A DNA stretch of 56,032 nucleotides from Corynebacterium sp. GTDB taxonomy: Bacteria > Actinomycetota > Actinomycetes > Mycobacteriales > Mycobacteriaceae. A model generated the notes under the pieces. That model was not told the DNA's origin. It saw only the letters and a list, made by a program, of their open reading frames with translations, and searched no databases. Both the position numbers and the translations under genes were made by a program. This document shows, piece after piece, positions 45,759 through 55,003 of the stretch; positions within the stretch are counted from its first letter, which is position 1; each line of letters starts with the position of its first letter. The DNA lies in assembly GCA_030530875.1 (NCBI GenBank), contig JAUMUD010000012.1, forward strand, positions 1-56,032. The letters are read 5' to 3'.

Positions 45759-46669
45759 CGTGGGGTCACCCGCCCTGCGGCCTTTTCCTGGCGTGCGAAC
45801 TGTGGCAGTTTTTCAAGGGCGGTGCGGGCAAGCTTACGCTCATCGGCATAGGCCAACTTTGAGGTCAGTTCTGTGACTGGGAACCACGCAACCTCAGTTA
45901 CTTCTGGATCCTCATCATTGAAGACACCATCTTGGTAGCGCAGCAAATAGTGATAGACACTCTTGTGAATGCGCACCCCATCGGATACGAACCAATAATC
46001 AATGCTGCCAATGCGGGTAAAGACCGTACCATGAATGCCGGTCTCTTCCCAGACCTCACGCTCGGCGGTGCGGGCGTACTTCTCCCCTTGCTCCACGTGT
46101 CCCTTTGGCATGGACCACAAAAGACGACCGCGTCGATCCACACGACCAATCAGTGCCGCATAGATGCGATCAAGATCGACCTCGCCCTTGGCATTGACTG
46201 CTTCTGCCAAGCCGGAAATCACCATGCCGCCGGCACTGGTCTCATTGCTGACCGGCATGCGTGGCTGACGGCGCTTGGCCCCATTCTGTGGGCGGGCTTT
46301 ATTATTGCGCTTCTGCCCCTGCGGATTGCGGCGGCGGTTACGGTTATTACTATTCCGATTATTGCCGCGCTTGGAATTGCGGTTGCCACCCTTGTTGCCA
46401 GATGCAGAATTATTTCCGGCATTGTTTCCCGCGTTAGTATTTGCCGGGTTCTTACTCTGTGCTGCTTTATTCTGCTGCCCCTGATTGCCTTGGGCATTCT
46501 TATTATTGTTGCGGTTGGAACGGTGGCGGTTACGGTTATTATTGCTGCCATTGCCGCTTGGGCGGTTCTGGTTTGACTGGCCCTGGGCACGGCGATGTGA
46601 CCGCTGACGGTTACCATCGTGCGGTTGTTGCGTGCGGCGGGAATTCGCCTCAGATGAAGAGCTAGTCAT
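45755..46669 (-). CDS. Nudix hydrolase with Asn/Arg/Gly-rich N-terminus
   Basis: 304 residues. The Nudix box is exact, from GHVEQGE to REVWEETGI (near residues 195-217), in a domain covering about 145-300. It matches the MutT-like gene found with murJ in mycobacteria. The first 135 residues are low-complexity Asn, Arg, Gly, Gln and Lys (for example [13 protein letters not shown]), an RGG-like composition that suggests nucleic-acid binding. Substrate not known; nucleotide or capped-RNA substrates are possible. Confidence 0.88.
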   Translation of the reverse strand: MTSSSSEANSRRTQQPHDGNRQRSHRRAQGQSNQNRPSGNGSNNNRNRHRSNRNNNKNAQGNQGQQNKAAQSKNPANTNAGNNAGNNSASGNKGGNRNSKRGNNRNSNNRNRRRNPQGQKRNNKARPQNGAKRRQPRMPVSNETSAGGMVISGLAEAVNAKGEVDLDRIYAALIGRVDRRGRLLWSMPKGHVEQGEKYARTAEREVWEETGIHGTVFTRIGSIDYWFVSDGVRIHKSVYHYLLRYQDGVFNDEDPEVTEVAWFPVTELTSKLAYADERKLARTALEKLPQFARQEKAAGRVTPR

Positions 46670-46862
46670 AGTAGATACAGGTATCTATGGTACCGCATAG
46701 GTATAAGAAAATAGGCATAGTCTTAGGCCGGTGGCAATAGCCGTGATTAATGGCCTTATTGTCTATTGTTGTTAGCGGTGCATAAACGGTAGAATTGCCT
46801 AGATAAATAGATTAGAAGCAGTAATTAAGCCAAAAGCATAGCGAAGTAGTTAAGGATAAAAA

Positions 46863-48293
46863 TTGGCAGTTGAAGTCGAGGATATGAAGGCCGCGATCGC
46901 GGAATATAATTCCACGCTTATTCCACTGGCGGAGGCCTTTAATGAATCGGGCCACTCCCTGTATCTTGTGGGTGGTTCGGTTCGTGATGCCCTGCTTGGT
47001 GTGCTCGGCCATGATCTTGACTTCTGCACTGATGCCCGCCCGGAGGTTATCTACGAGATTCTCGACAAGTGCTGCGAGACTGTATGGGATACCGGCATTC
47101 GGTTTGGCACTGTCTCTGCTTCCTTCAATGGCCAGATTATTGAGATCACCACTTTTCGTGCCGATGAATATGACGGTGAGACCCGCAAGCCGGTAGTCTC
47201 CTTCGGCGATAACTTGGATGGGGATCTGGTCCGCCGTGACTTCACCGTCAATGCCATGGCTCTTGAATTGCGCGCCGATGGCAACCACGAGTTCCACGAT
47301 CCGCTCGCCGGTCTGGTCGCCATGGATGATGGTCAGTTGGATACGCCATGCGAGCCAGATATTTCCTTCCATGATGATCCGCTTCGTATTCTTCGCGCGG
47401 CTCGCTTTGTTGCCCAGTTGGACTTCCGTGTTTCCGATCGAGTCTTTGAAGCCATGACTTCTATGGCTGAGGAACTCAAGCGCATTAGCGCGGAGCGCGT
47501 CCGTCAGGAATTGGATAAGTTGATGCTCAGTCCTTATCCATGGAAGGGCATTGATCTTCTGTGTGCCACGGGAGTGGCCGATGTGATCTTCCCGGAGATT
47601 CCCGCTTTGAAGCTTGCGCCGGATGAGCACTTCCGCCACAAGGATGTGTACCAGCATTCCTTGAAGGTGCTTCAGCAGGCCATGGAACAGGAGCCCGCCG
47701 GTGAGCCGGATCTGGTTCTTCGTTGGGCTGCCCTACTCCACGACATTGGTAAGCCAAGCACCCGTGATGTTCGTGCGGATGGTGGCGTGACTTTCTATAA
47801 TCACGCCGCTGTTGGCGCCAAGCTGGCCAAGAAGCGCATGCGTGCATTGACCTATTCCAATCAGATGATTAAGGATGTGGCCAATCTAATCTTCCTTCAT
47901 ATGCGCTTCTATGGTTACTCGGAAGGCGAGTGGACTGATTCTGCAGTGCGCCGTTATGTGGCTGATGCCGGTCCACAATTGGATCAGCTCAATAAGCTCA
48001 CCCGCGCGGACTGCACCACCCGCAATCAGCGCAAGGCTAATCGCCTCCGCCGAGCCATGGATCAACTTGAGGAGCGCATTGTTGAGCTCAAGAAGCAGGA
48101 GGATTTGGCGAAGGTCCGCCCGGCCTTGGATGGTAATGCCATTATGGAAATTCTGAACCTGAAGCCGGGCCCAATGGTGGGCAAGGCATGGAATTACCTC
48201 AAGGACTTGCGTCTGGAATATGGTCCAATGGACCATGATGAATCCGTAGCCCGCCTGAAGGCCTGGGCCGCTGAGAATGGTATTGAAGCCTAG
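46863..48293 (+). CDS. pcnA: CCA tRNA nucleotidyltransferase / poly(A) polymerase family
   Basis: 476 residues from a TTG start (AAGGA about 8 bases upstream; a later ATG at 46884 has poor spacing). The head has GGSVRDALLG and DLDFCTDARPE with catalytic carboxylates, then RRDFTVNAMA and the basic RILRAARFVAQ. A C-terminal HD domain (LLHDIGKP) is present. Because CCA is not encoded in the three tRNAs seen here, CCA addition is its likely job. Divergent from the Nudix gene. Confidence 0.93.
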   Translation: MAVEVEDMKAAIAEYNSTLIPLAEAFNESGHSLYLVGGSVRDALLGVLGHDLDFCTDARPEVIYEILDKCCETVWDTGIRFGTVSASFNGQIIEITTFRADEYDGETRKPVVSFGDNLDGDLVRRDFTVNAMALELRADGNHEFHDPLAGLVAMDDGQLDTPCEPDISFHDDPLRILRAARFVAQLDFRVSDRVFEAMTSMAEELKRISAERVRQELDKLMLSPYPWKGIDLLCATGVADVIFPEIPALKLAPDEHFRHKDVYQHSLKVLQQAMEQEPAGEPDLVLRWAALLHDIGKPSTRDVRADGGVTFYNHAAVGAKLAKKRMRALTYSNQMIKDVANLIFLHMRFYGYSEGEWTDSAVRRYVADAGPQLDQLNKLTRADCTTRNQRKANRLRRAMDQLEERIVELKKQEDLAKVRPALDGNAIMEILNLKPGPMVGKAWNYLKDLRLEYGPMDHDESVARLKAWAAENGIEA

Positions 48294-48297
48294 TGAT

Positions 48298-48313
48298 GGT
48301 TTCACGTGAAACA
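48298..48313. promoter_or_regulatory. parS site 3
   Basis: GGTTTCACGTGAAACA, 15 of 16 to consensus, between the pcnA stop and the yqgE start. Confidence 0.93.
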
Positions 48314-48326
48314 TTGAAAGAGAACT

Positions 48327-48956
48327 ATGTATAGTGATCGTCTTTTTACTGGCATGGATCAGCGTGATGTTGAGCCCGGCGTACTACTTCTTAGTGCCCC
48401 GCTGCCCGAGGGTATGGAGGAGCGCGTCATTGGCGAATCCGGTGGCAAGACTTCAACCCTGCGCGCACCAATGATGGTGCTTCAGTATCAGCCACCTTTC
48501 TGCACCATGATCCGTCTGGATCAGCGCACTGATGAAGCAGCCATCACTCTGCTGCCAAAGTGGATGGAATTTATCTCCAAGCCTCAGGTGGTCTATCGCG
48601 GTGGTGAAGACTTCACCAATGGCGTCCGTATTGTTGGTGCCCTTCGTCCGGGTGCTCCTACCCCGGAGGGCTCTGTTCGTATTGGTGATCACTTTGTGGT
48701 CGTGGATACTAGCAAGGGGCCAAGCCAGGAACATATTGATGCCCTTGAGGGTGTGCGTGTTTTCCGTGGTGTGGTCACCATCTATACCAAGGACCTTGAG
48801 GAGCAAATTGCTAATGGCGAGTGGTATGTAACTACTCTTCTTAATTCCGATATCCTCGCTCCCGGCAGCGCCGATATTTGGGGTGATGCTATGCGCCGTC
48901 AAGACTTCCCACTGCCGCTCTTTGCTACCTATCCTAAAGACCTCAACGATGCCTGA
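48327..48956 (+). CDS. YqgE/AlgH family protein
   Basis: 209 residues. Typical YqgE features: an N-terminal EPGVLLLSAPL, VVYRGGE, and the C-terminal IANGEWYVTTLLNSDI and ATYPKD. The family is widespread and its biochemical role is not settled. The start follows parS site 3 by 13 bases, and its end overlaps azlC by 8 bases. Confidence 0.88.
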   Translation: MYSDRLFTGMDQRDVEPGVLLLSAPLPEGMEERVIGESGGKTSTLRAPMMVLQYQPPFCTMIRLDQRTDEAAITLLPKWMEFISKPQVVYRGGEDFTNGVRIVGALRPGAPTPEGSVRIGDHFVVVDTSKGPSQEHIDALEGVRVFRGVVTIYTKDLEEQIANGEWYVTTLLNSDILAPGSADIWGDAMRRQDFPLPLFATYPKDLNDA

Positions 48957-49692
48957 TCAGTCTAAGTCCTCTACTCAATCTGATTTCGGCTTTGTTGCCC
49001 GTGCTTGTGTGAGCCCCCTCGTGGGGCTCATCCCTTTGGGTCTGGCCTTCGGTCTTGTGGTTCATGCCGCCGGCTTTGGTTGGTGGTGGACCCCGGTCTT
49101 CTCCATTCTGGTTTATGCCGGATCCATGGAATACCTCACGGTCGGTTTTGTTAGCACCGGTGTGGGTCCAATCAGTGCCGCCCTTGCGGCCTTCGTGGTG
49201 AACTTCCGCCATATCTTCTATGGCCTCACTGCCCCACTGGAGCGCGTCTCCAATCCGGTTGCTCGTGCCTATGCGGTCTACTCTTTGACGGATGAGGCCT
49301 ATGCCACTTACTCCGGTTCAGAGGCTAAGGACTCTTCGGCATGGACAGGTCGCCGTGTGCTTTTCCTCCACATTGCCCTTCAAGCCTCGTGGGTGATCCC
49401 CGGAATCATCGGCGCCCTCTTTGGTACTGCCCTCCCGGATTCCGTGCGCGGTATGGACTTTGCCCTAACTGCTCTCTTTGCCGTTCTTGGTTATGAGGCC
49501 TTCCGCTCCATTCCAAGTAATGCCGGCAAGGCGCTCGGTGCGGCGCTCATTTGTGGTGCCATTGGTTCTTTCTTTAGTTTGAACTTCATGTTGATTATCG
49601 CGCTCTGCCTTTACTTCATTCTCTTGGTTTTGGCATTCCGTCGAAGCCGCAATGTTTCACGTGAAACATTGGAGGAACCACGCAATGACTAA
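48949..49692 (+). CDS. AzlC family amino-acid exporter, large subunit
   Basis: 247 residues, about seven membrane helices; LIPLGLAFGLVVHAAGF, YAGSMEYLTV and VNFRHIFYGL are AzlC hallmarks. With AzlD it forms a branched-chain amino-acid exporter; the corynebacterial BrnFE pair is of this type. The start lies within the end of yqgE. Its C-terminal NVSRET is encoded by parS site 4. It overlaps azlD by 8 bases. Confidence 0.9.
   Translation: MPDQSKSSTQSDFGFVARACVSPLVGLIPLGLAFGLVVHAAGFGWWWTPVFSILVYAGSMEYLTVGFVSTGVGPISAALAAFVVNFRHIFYGLTAPLERVSNPVARAYAVYSLTDEAYATYSGSEAKDSSAWTGRRVLFLHIALQASWVIPGIIGALFGTALPDSVRGMDFALTALFAVLGYEAFRSIPSNAGKALGAALICGAIGSFFSLNFMLIIALCLYFILLVLAFRRSRNVSRETLEEPRND
49653..49668. 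promoter_or_regulatory. parS site 4 (perfect)
   Basis: TGTTTCACGTGAAACA, an exact match to the parS consensus, inside the 3' end of azlC and just before the azlD ribosome-binding site. Confidence 0.96.
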
Positions 49693-50038
49693 TTACGGAC
49701 TCCCCGAGGGTATTGGCCTTGGCTACTTCCTTGCGGTCCTCATTGCCATTGGTGTGGTGACTGTGCTTCTTCGTGCAGTGCCCTTTGTGGCGACGAGGCA
49801 TATGAGGAATAACTTCTTTCTCCGGTTCCTTGGCATTTATATGCCAGTGGGCATTATGAGCATTTTGGTCATCTATACCCTGCTCTCCACGTACCGGAAT
49901 CATGGTCACCTGCTGGCGCTCTATGGAGTGATTTCTTTGACGGTTACTTTGCTCCTCCAACACTGGCGGCGCAATTCGCTTCTCTCCATCTTCGGCGGGA
50001 CCATCCTCTATATGATTCTCTGCTCTTTCTTCGCATAA
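49685..50038 (+). CDS. AzlD family amino-acid exporter, small subunit
   Basis: 117 residues, four membrane helices, with LLRAVPFVATRHMR as the AzlD signature. The ATG at 49685 follows GGAGG by 9 bases; an upstream in-frame start would be inside parS site 4. Partner of the AzlC protein. Confidence 0.9.
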   Translation: MTNYGLPEGIGLGYFLAVLIAIGVVTVLLRAVPFVATRHMRNNFFLRFLGIYMPVGIMSILVIYTLLSTYRNHGHLLALYGVISLTVTLLLQHWRRNSLLSIFGGTILYMILCSFFA

Positions 50039-50040
50039 AG

Positions 50041-50077
50041 AAATGCTCCAGTTCAATTTTGAACTGGAGCATTTTTC
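50041..50077. terminator. Bidirectional terminator after azlD
   Basis: A perfect 16-bp inverted repeat (AAATGCTCCAGTTCAA and its complement) with a two-base centre, followed by TTC. It ends one base before the convergent DUF6881-like gene, so it serves both. Confidence 0.9.
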
Positions 50078-50416
50078 TTAATCTCGAAGCTCTGGAAAGA
50101 GCGCTTGGGCCTCAACCCAACTTGCTTCAAAGTCCTCTGGGCTAATCATCTCGGCCGTAATATCCGGGAACTGATCATAGAGATCCGGATGAGGAACCTG
50201 TGGCTGTGGTGGCAGGGAAAGCTCGGTGGAAGCACCTGGCTTCAAGCCACCCGAGATGCTGCTGCCATCGGCGAATTCAATGAAGCGGATAATCTCGCAT
50301 GGATCTTCGCTGCCACCCAGTGGGCGAAGTTCAGCGAACTGAAGCATATTGATGCCTGCTTCAGGGATGACCATATTGAGACTAACGTACAGATTCTGAT
50401 TCGTGTTCTGACTCAT
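50078..50416 (-). CDS. Small DUF6881-like protein
   Basis: 112 residues from the ATG at 50416. The spacing of CEIIRFIEFADG, TELSLPPQP, QFPDITAEMI and SPEDFEASW resembles DUF6881 proteins, small soluble proteins of unknown role. It overlaps the end of the symporter gene by 35 bases, which suggests co-transcription. The match is by eye and modest. Confidence 0.6.
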   Translation of the reverse strand: MSQNTNQNLYVSLNMVIPEAGINMLQFAELRPLGGSEDPCEIIRFIEFADGSSISGGLKPGASTELSLPPQPQVPHPDLYDQFPDITAEMISPEDFEASWVEAQALFPELRD

Positions 50417-51371
50417 TAGCAATATTCTTTCGTGCATAGCGGACAGCAACCTGACTACACATAATCAACTGAGTGCTGTGGAAGAGCATCAGCGGGAGAA
50501 TGAGCAGACCTAGGTTGGCGGAACCAAAGAGGACAATGGCCATTGGAAGACCGGAGGCCAAGGACTTCTTCGTACCGCAGAACTGGATGACAATCACGTC
50601 CTTGATTGGGAACTTCAGCTTAGCACCAACGAAGCGGGTTAGCCAGAGCATGAAGGCCACGAAGACGATGATGAAGATTAGCAGGGAGATAATCTGACTG
50701 ACCTTCACGCTGGACCAAATGTGCTCATTACGTGCTTCAGAGAAAGCGGTATAGACCACAATTACGATGGTGCCGCGGTCGACTACCTTGGTAGCCTTTT
50801 TGGCAGCAAAGTTCTTAATCCATCGGTGCAGAATCTGACCCAGGATGAATGGGATCAGAAGCTGAACCACAATATCAATGAAGGTACTTGCATTCACTTC
50901 CATATGGCCGGTGGCACGAGTCATCAGTGCCGCAGCCAGAAGTGGAGTAATGAAGACGCCAAGAATATTTGAGGTTGTGGCACTCACAATGGCGGCCGGG
51001 ACATTACCGCCGGCAATACCTGTGAGTGCAATAGAGGCCTGAACCGTCGACGGCACCAAAGTCAGGTAGAGAATGCCGGAGTAAATATCAGCGCCGAAGA
51101 GCCACTGCAGTGGGTGCAGGGCCAGACCAATAATCGGGAAAATAATGAAGGTGAAGCAGAGAATCAGAAGATTAAGCTTCCAGTTCTTCAGGCCTTCAAG
51201 GGTCTCATGGGTTTCAAGGCGGGCGCCATAAAAGAAGAAGAGAAGGGCGACCACAATTTTCACTGCCCAGTTGGCAATGGTGAGGCCTTGGCCATGAGCC
51301 GGGATTGCTGAGCCGATAATAGCGGCACAGACAATCATATAAATTAGGGGATCTAGTGGTAGACGTTTCAC
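50382..51371 (-). CDS. Bile acid:sodium symporter family (SBF-like) transporter
   Basis: 329 residues, about nine or ten membrane helices. LVPSTVQASIALTGIAGGN and the later QFCGTKKSLASGLPMA are typical of the YfeH-type SBF family. Substrate not known; organic anions or a keto-acid are possible. The GTG start lies inside parS site 5. Confidence 0.88.
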   Translation of the reverse strand: MKRLPLDPLIYMIVCAAIIGSAIPAHGQGLTIANWAVKIVVALLFFFYGARLETHETLEGLKNWKLNLLILCFTFIIFPIIGLALHPLQWLFGADIYSGILYLTLVPSTVQASIALTGIAGGNVPAAIVSATTSNILGVFITPLLAAALMTRATGHMEVNASTFIDIVVQLLIPFILGQILHRWIKNFAAKKATKVVDRGTIVIVVYTAFSEARNEHIWSSVKVSQIISLLIFIIVFVAFMLWLTRFVGAKLKFPIKDVIVIQFCGTKKSLASGLPMAIVLFGSANLGLLILPLMLFHSTQLIMCSQVAVRYARKNIANESEHESESVR

Positions 51372-51379
51372 GTGAAACC
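51364..51379. promoter_or_regulatory. parS site 5
   Basis: CGTTTCACGTGAAACC, 14 of 16 to consensus with the 14-bp core palindrome intact. It contains the symporter start codon. Confidence 0.88.
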
Positions 51380-51382
51380 AAC

Positions 51383-51778
51383 CTAGGAGGAAGCGGTGAG
51401 GGTGGTGCCCTCATTGCTCAGGGTGGCGCCACTCAGTGGGTCACGGGCTGGACCAGAAACTACAGAACCATCAGAGATGTCGAAGATGGAATCATGCTTA
51501 GGGCAGATCACATGGCTGCCATCAACCTTATTGATCTTGGCACCCTGGTGGGGGCAGGTAGTGGAATAGGCCTTATAGGTGCCCTTTTCAGGCTGAGCAA
51601 AAATAAAATCGCCGACAATAATTGCGGATCCGACTGGCACATCGGAGGCATCTGTACTTGCAGACTTGCTGGAACCACCCGCAGAGCAGGCGGCCAACAA
51701 ACCGGCAAAACTCGTTGCACTAGCAACCAAGAAGAGCCGGCGAGAACAAGTCTTTTCACTGAGATTTTTGATATCCAT
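51383..51778 (-). CDS. Rieske [2Fe-2S] lipoprotein
   Basis: 131 residues from the ATG at 51778. The signal has a twin Arg (SRRLFLVA) and a lipobox (LLAAC), so Tat export and lipid attachment are likely. The Rieske ligands are CPHQG and CPKHD, 16 residues apart, as in small ferredoxin-like Rieske proteins. The partner is not evident; it is divergent from the old yellow enzyme gene. The reading frame could begin at 51802, but that would overlap the other gene's promoter. Confidence 0.88.
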   Translation of the reverse strand: MDIKNLSEKTCSRRLFLVASATSFAGLLAACSAGGSSKSASTDASDVPVGSAIIVGDFIFAQPEKGTYKAYSTTCPHQGAKINKVDGSHVICPKHDSIFDISDGSVVSGPARDPLSGATLSNEGTTLTASS

Positions 51779-51803
51779 AGTATCCAATCGTACTTCAATC
51801 AAC

Positions 51804-51815
51804 TAGAATTGGGGC
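51804..51815 (+). promoter_or_regulatory. Leaderless promoter of the old yellow enzyme gene
   Basis: TAGAAT (51804-51809) is followed by six bases and then the ATG at 51816, so transcription would begin at or next to the start codon. Confidence 0.5.
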
Positions 51816-52844
51816 ATGAATGTTCAACTTTTGCAGCCAATTAAGATAAAAGAACTTGTGGTTCCTAACCGTATGTGGGTGCCACCAATGTGCCAGTATC
51901 AGGCCACCGATGGCTTGGCCAATGATTGGCATCTCATGCACTATGGTGCCTTGGCCGCTGGTGGCTTCGGCATGATCATCGTTGAGGCCACTGGCGTCCT
52001 ACCCGAGGGTCGTATTACCGATCATTGCCTTGGCTTGTGGAATGATGAGCAGATTGCACCACTGCGCCGAATTGTAGATTTTGCCCATGCACAGGGTGCC
52101 CGCATCGCCATTCAGCTAGGTCACTCCGGCCGTAAGCATACTGGTTCCCATGAACCAGTGGCGCCCTCCCCTATCGCCTATCCTGATGATCATTATCGCG
52201 TCCCACGGGAGCTGAGCCTTGAGGAGATCAAGGCCATTCCACAGGCCTTTGCTGATGCAGCACGCCGTGCCATGGAGGCCGGTTTTGATACTGTGGAAAT
52301 CCATGCGGCCCATGGTTATCTACTCTCCGAGTTCCTCTCCCCCGGCTGCAATGAGCGCACCGATGAGTATGGTGGTTCCTTGGAAAACCGTGCCCGCCTT
52401 CTCACTGAAGTAGTGGATGCTGTGCGCGCCGTTCTGCCAGATACCACTCCCCTACTGCTGCGCATTAACGGCAGTGACTGGGTGGAGAATGGCATTACTC
52501 CGGAAGAAGCCCGCACTGTGGTCGAAGGTCTCCCTGTGGACTTTGTGGATGTTACTTCCGGTGGCACCTACCCTGCTGTGATCCCTGTTGGTCGTGGCTA
52601 CCAGATCCCATTTAGTGAAACTGTGCGTCAGGCCGGCCACCCGGTTGGCGGTGTGGGGCTGATTCAGGAAGCGGAATATGCCGAGTCCCTTCTTAGTTCG
52701 GATCGCGTGGATGTGGTCTTCATTGGTCGCGCCTCATTGCGGGATCCGCACTGGGCCAATAACGCACTTTTCGCCCTTGGTGTGCCCGCCAATGAACTTC
52801 CAGTGAGCCCAAGTTATGTTCGTGGCTATATTGAGAAGTTCTAA
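51816..52844 (+). CDS. Old yellow enzyme family NADH:flavin oxidoreductase
   Basis: 342 residues, YqjM-like. The start of the barrel has VVPNRMWVPPMCQY with the regulatory Cys. QLGHSGRK, HAAHGYLLSEFLSP and NERTDEYGGSLENR are the flavin-binding and catalytic signatures. FMN-dependent, reduces activated C=C bonds; the natural substrate is unknown. A monocistronic unit with a bidirectional terminator. Confidence 0.94.
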   Translation: MNVQLLQPIKIKELVVPNRMWVPPMCQYQATDGLANDWHLMHYGALAAGGFGMIIVEATGVLPEGRITDHCLGLWNDEQIAPLRRIVDFAHAQGARIAIQLGHSGRKHTGSHEPVAPSPIAYPDDHYRVPRELSLEEIKAIPQAFADAARRAMEAGFDTVEIHAAHGYLLSEFLSPGCNERTDEYGGSLENRARLLTEVVDAVRAVLPDTTPLLLRINGSDWVENGITPEEARTVVEGLPVDFVDVTSGGTYPAVIPVGRGYQIPFSETVRQAGHPVGGVGLIQEAEYAESLLSSDRVDVVFIGRASLRDPHWANNALFALGVPANELPVSPSYVRGYIEKF

Positions 52845-52864
52845 ATTAATTCCGTACTTGTGAC

Positions 52865-52912
52865 AAAAAAACCTCCAACCCAGAAGTTATCAGGGTTGGA
52901 GGTTATTTTTTT
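52865..52912. terminator. Bidirectional terminator between the OYE gene and trpA
   Basis: A perfect 12-bp stem AACCTCCAACCC/GGGTTGGAGGTT with an 11-base loop, flanked by A-runs and T-runs so it works on both strands. Confidence 0.93.
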
Positions 52913-52918
52913 GAAATT

Positions 52919-53746
52919 TTACTTTGTTGCAGCCTTCATTGCTTCAACAAATTCACGAAGCTCAACAAGGAGGGCTTCCTTCTCGTCCACGCCCTTGTTG
53001 GCCTTGTCGTAGTGCTTCTCCACAATCTTGGTCACAGCCGAACCGGAGATGGCACCGGCGGCGCCGGCTGCAATGGCATCACGCACATGCTGTGGTTGGG
53101 AGATGCCGAAGCCGAGGAGCACTGGTGCCCCACCAAATTGCGTCACCTTAGCCACCACATCAGAGAGGCCATCAGTTTCCGAGGCACGGTCGGCGCCGGT
53201 CACACCAACGCGGGAAACCGCATAGATATAGCCGCGGGAATTAGCGGCCACACCCTCAAGGGTTTCAGCGGAGGCATGAGGTGGTGCAATGAAGATTGGG
53301 TCCACACCGGCAGCCACAGCAGCAGCAATAAATGGCTCACCCTCACGGACGGGAACATCCGGGATCAGCACAGAATCGGCCCCGGCAGCAGCCACATCGG
53401 CATAGAATTGCTCCAAGCCACGGGCAAAGGCCACATTGCCATAGATGAGCAGACCAATTGGCAGATCCGGGTGCTTAGCGCGAATATTCTTCACCACACC
53501 TAGGGCATCATCCACAGAAACATTGGCAGCAAGGGCGCGCAGGTGCGCTTCCTGAATGGTGAGGCCATCAGCCACAGGATCCGAGAATGGAACACCAAGT
53601 TCAAGGGCATCGGCGCCACCGGCAATGAGGGCTTCAATAATGTCCTCAGAGTCCTGAGGGTTAGGGTCACCGAGCATCACGAAGGGAACAAAAGCACCCT
53701 CATTATTGGCCTTCAGGCGGTCAAAAAGTGCAGGATAACGGCTCAT
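52919..53746 (-). CDS. trpA: Tryptophan synthase alpha subunit
   Basis: 275 residues, a TIM barrel with the catalytic Glu and Asp in LELGVPFSDPVADG. It cleaves indole-3-glycerol phosphate and passes indole to TrpB. It follows trpB by 12 bases, last in the trp operon. Confidence 0.96.
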   Translation of the reverse strand: MSRYPALFDRLKANNEGAFVPFVMLGDPNPQDSEDIIEALIAGGADALELGVPFSDPVADGLTIQEAHLRALAANVSVDDALGVVKNIRAKHPDLPIGLLIYGNVAFARGLEQFYADVAAAGADSVLIPDVPVREGEPFIAAAVAAGVDPIFIAPPHASAETLEGVAANSRGYIYAVSRVGVTGADRASETDGLSDVVAKVTQFGGAPVLLGFGISQPQHVRDAIAAGAAGAISGSAVTKIVEKHYDKANKGVDEKEALLVELREFVEAMKAATK

Positions 53747-53758
53747 TTTCTATCCCTT

Positions 53759-54991
53759 CTAGGAGTTCTTCTTATCGCGGTTGCTGCCGGTATATACCCA
53801 ATCCGGGTGCTCTTCCAGGGTGCGGCGCACATGGTCAACGTCCTTATCGCCACGGCCGGAAAGGCTCACCACAATGGTGATTGGCTCAGTGGCACTTTCC
53901 GCACGCTTCAGGGCATAGGCCAGCGCATGGGAGGACTCGAGAGCAGGAATAATACCCTCATGGCGGGAGAGCATTTGGAAGGCACGTAGCGCCTCAGCAT
54001 CGGTAATGCCCACATACTTGGCACGGCCAGACTTGTGCAGATAGGCATGCTGGGGGCCCACGCCAGGATAGTCCAGACCAGCGGAAATCGAATAAGATTC
54101 CTCAACCTGACCATCGGAGGTGCGCATGAGATACGAACGGGCACCGTGCAGGATACCCACCTTGCCCTCATGAATTGGGGCGCCATGCTTGCCGGAATCC
54201 AGGCCCTCACCAGCAGGTTCCACACCAACCAGCTCAACACTTGGTTCATCAATAAATTCAGCAAACATGCCGATAGCATTGGAGCCACCACCAACACAGG
54301 CTGTTACCACATCAGGCAACTTACCAGTGCGTTCCAGGATCTGCTTCTTCGCTTCCTGGGAAATCACACGGTGGAATTCACGCACAATAGTGGGGAATGG
54401 GTGTGGACCAGCAGCAGTACCCAGCAGATAGTGGGACTCATGGAAGGTCGCAGTCCAGTCACGCAGAGCCTCATTGACCGCATCCTTCAAAGTACCGGAA
54501 CCGGCAGTCACGGAAACCACCTTGGCACCCATCAGTTCCATGCGGTAAACATTTGGCTGCTGGCGGCGCACGTCCTCAGCACCCATATAAATCACGCACT
54601 CAAGACCCAACAAAGCACAGGCCAAAGCGGTGGCAGTACCATGCTGACCGGCACCAGTTTCGGCAATAATGCGGGTCTTACCCATGCGCTTTGCCAATAG
54701 CGCCTGACCAATCACCTGATTAGTCTTATGCGCACCACCATGGACCAAATCCTCACGCTTCAAGAAAATTCGCGCAGGACCACTCAAAGGCAGATTCTGA
54801 CACTCCGTCAATGGGGTTGGACGGCCCAAATAATCACGCAGATAACCAGCCAATTCCGCCTTGAATGATTCATCATTCATGGCCTCAACAAAGGCGGCCT
54901 CCAGTTGATCCAAAGCAGGAATCAGCAGCTCAGGCACATACTGGCCGCCGAATTCACCAAAATATGCTGGCAACAAAGTCTTTTTCGCCAT
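53759..54991 (-). CDS. trpB: Tryptophan synthase beta subunit
   Basis: 410 residues from the ATG at 54991, after AAGGTGA. PLP is bound by the Lys in HGGAHKTNQ; the phosphate loop is GGGSNAIG. It joins indole to serine. It lies 12 bases after trpCF. Confidence 0.96.
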   Translation of the reverse strand: MAKKTLLPAYFGEFGGQYVPELLIPALDQLEAAFVEAMNDESFKAELAGYLRDYLGRPTPLTECQNLPLSGPARIFLKREDLVHGGAHKTNQVIGQALLAKRMGKTRIIAETGAGQHGTATALACALLGLECVIYMGAEDVRRQQPNVYRMELMGAKVVSVTAGSGTLKDAVNEALRDWTATFHESHYLLGTAAGPHPFPTIVREFHRVISQEAKKQILERTGKLPDVVTACVGGGSNAIGMFAEFIDEPSVELVGVEPAGEGLDSGKHGAPIHEGKVGILHGARSYLMRTSDGQVEESYSISAGLDYPGVGPQHAYLHKSGRAKYVGITDAEALRAFQMLSRHEGIIPALESSHALAYALKRAESATEPITIVVSLSGRGDKDVDHVRRTLEEHPDWVYTGSNRDKKNS

Positions 54992-55003
54992 AATCACTCA
55001 CCT

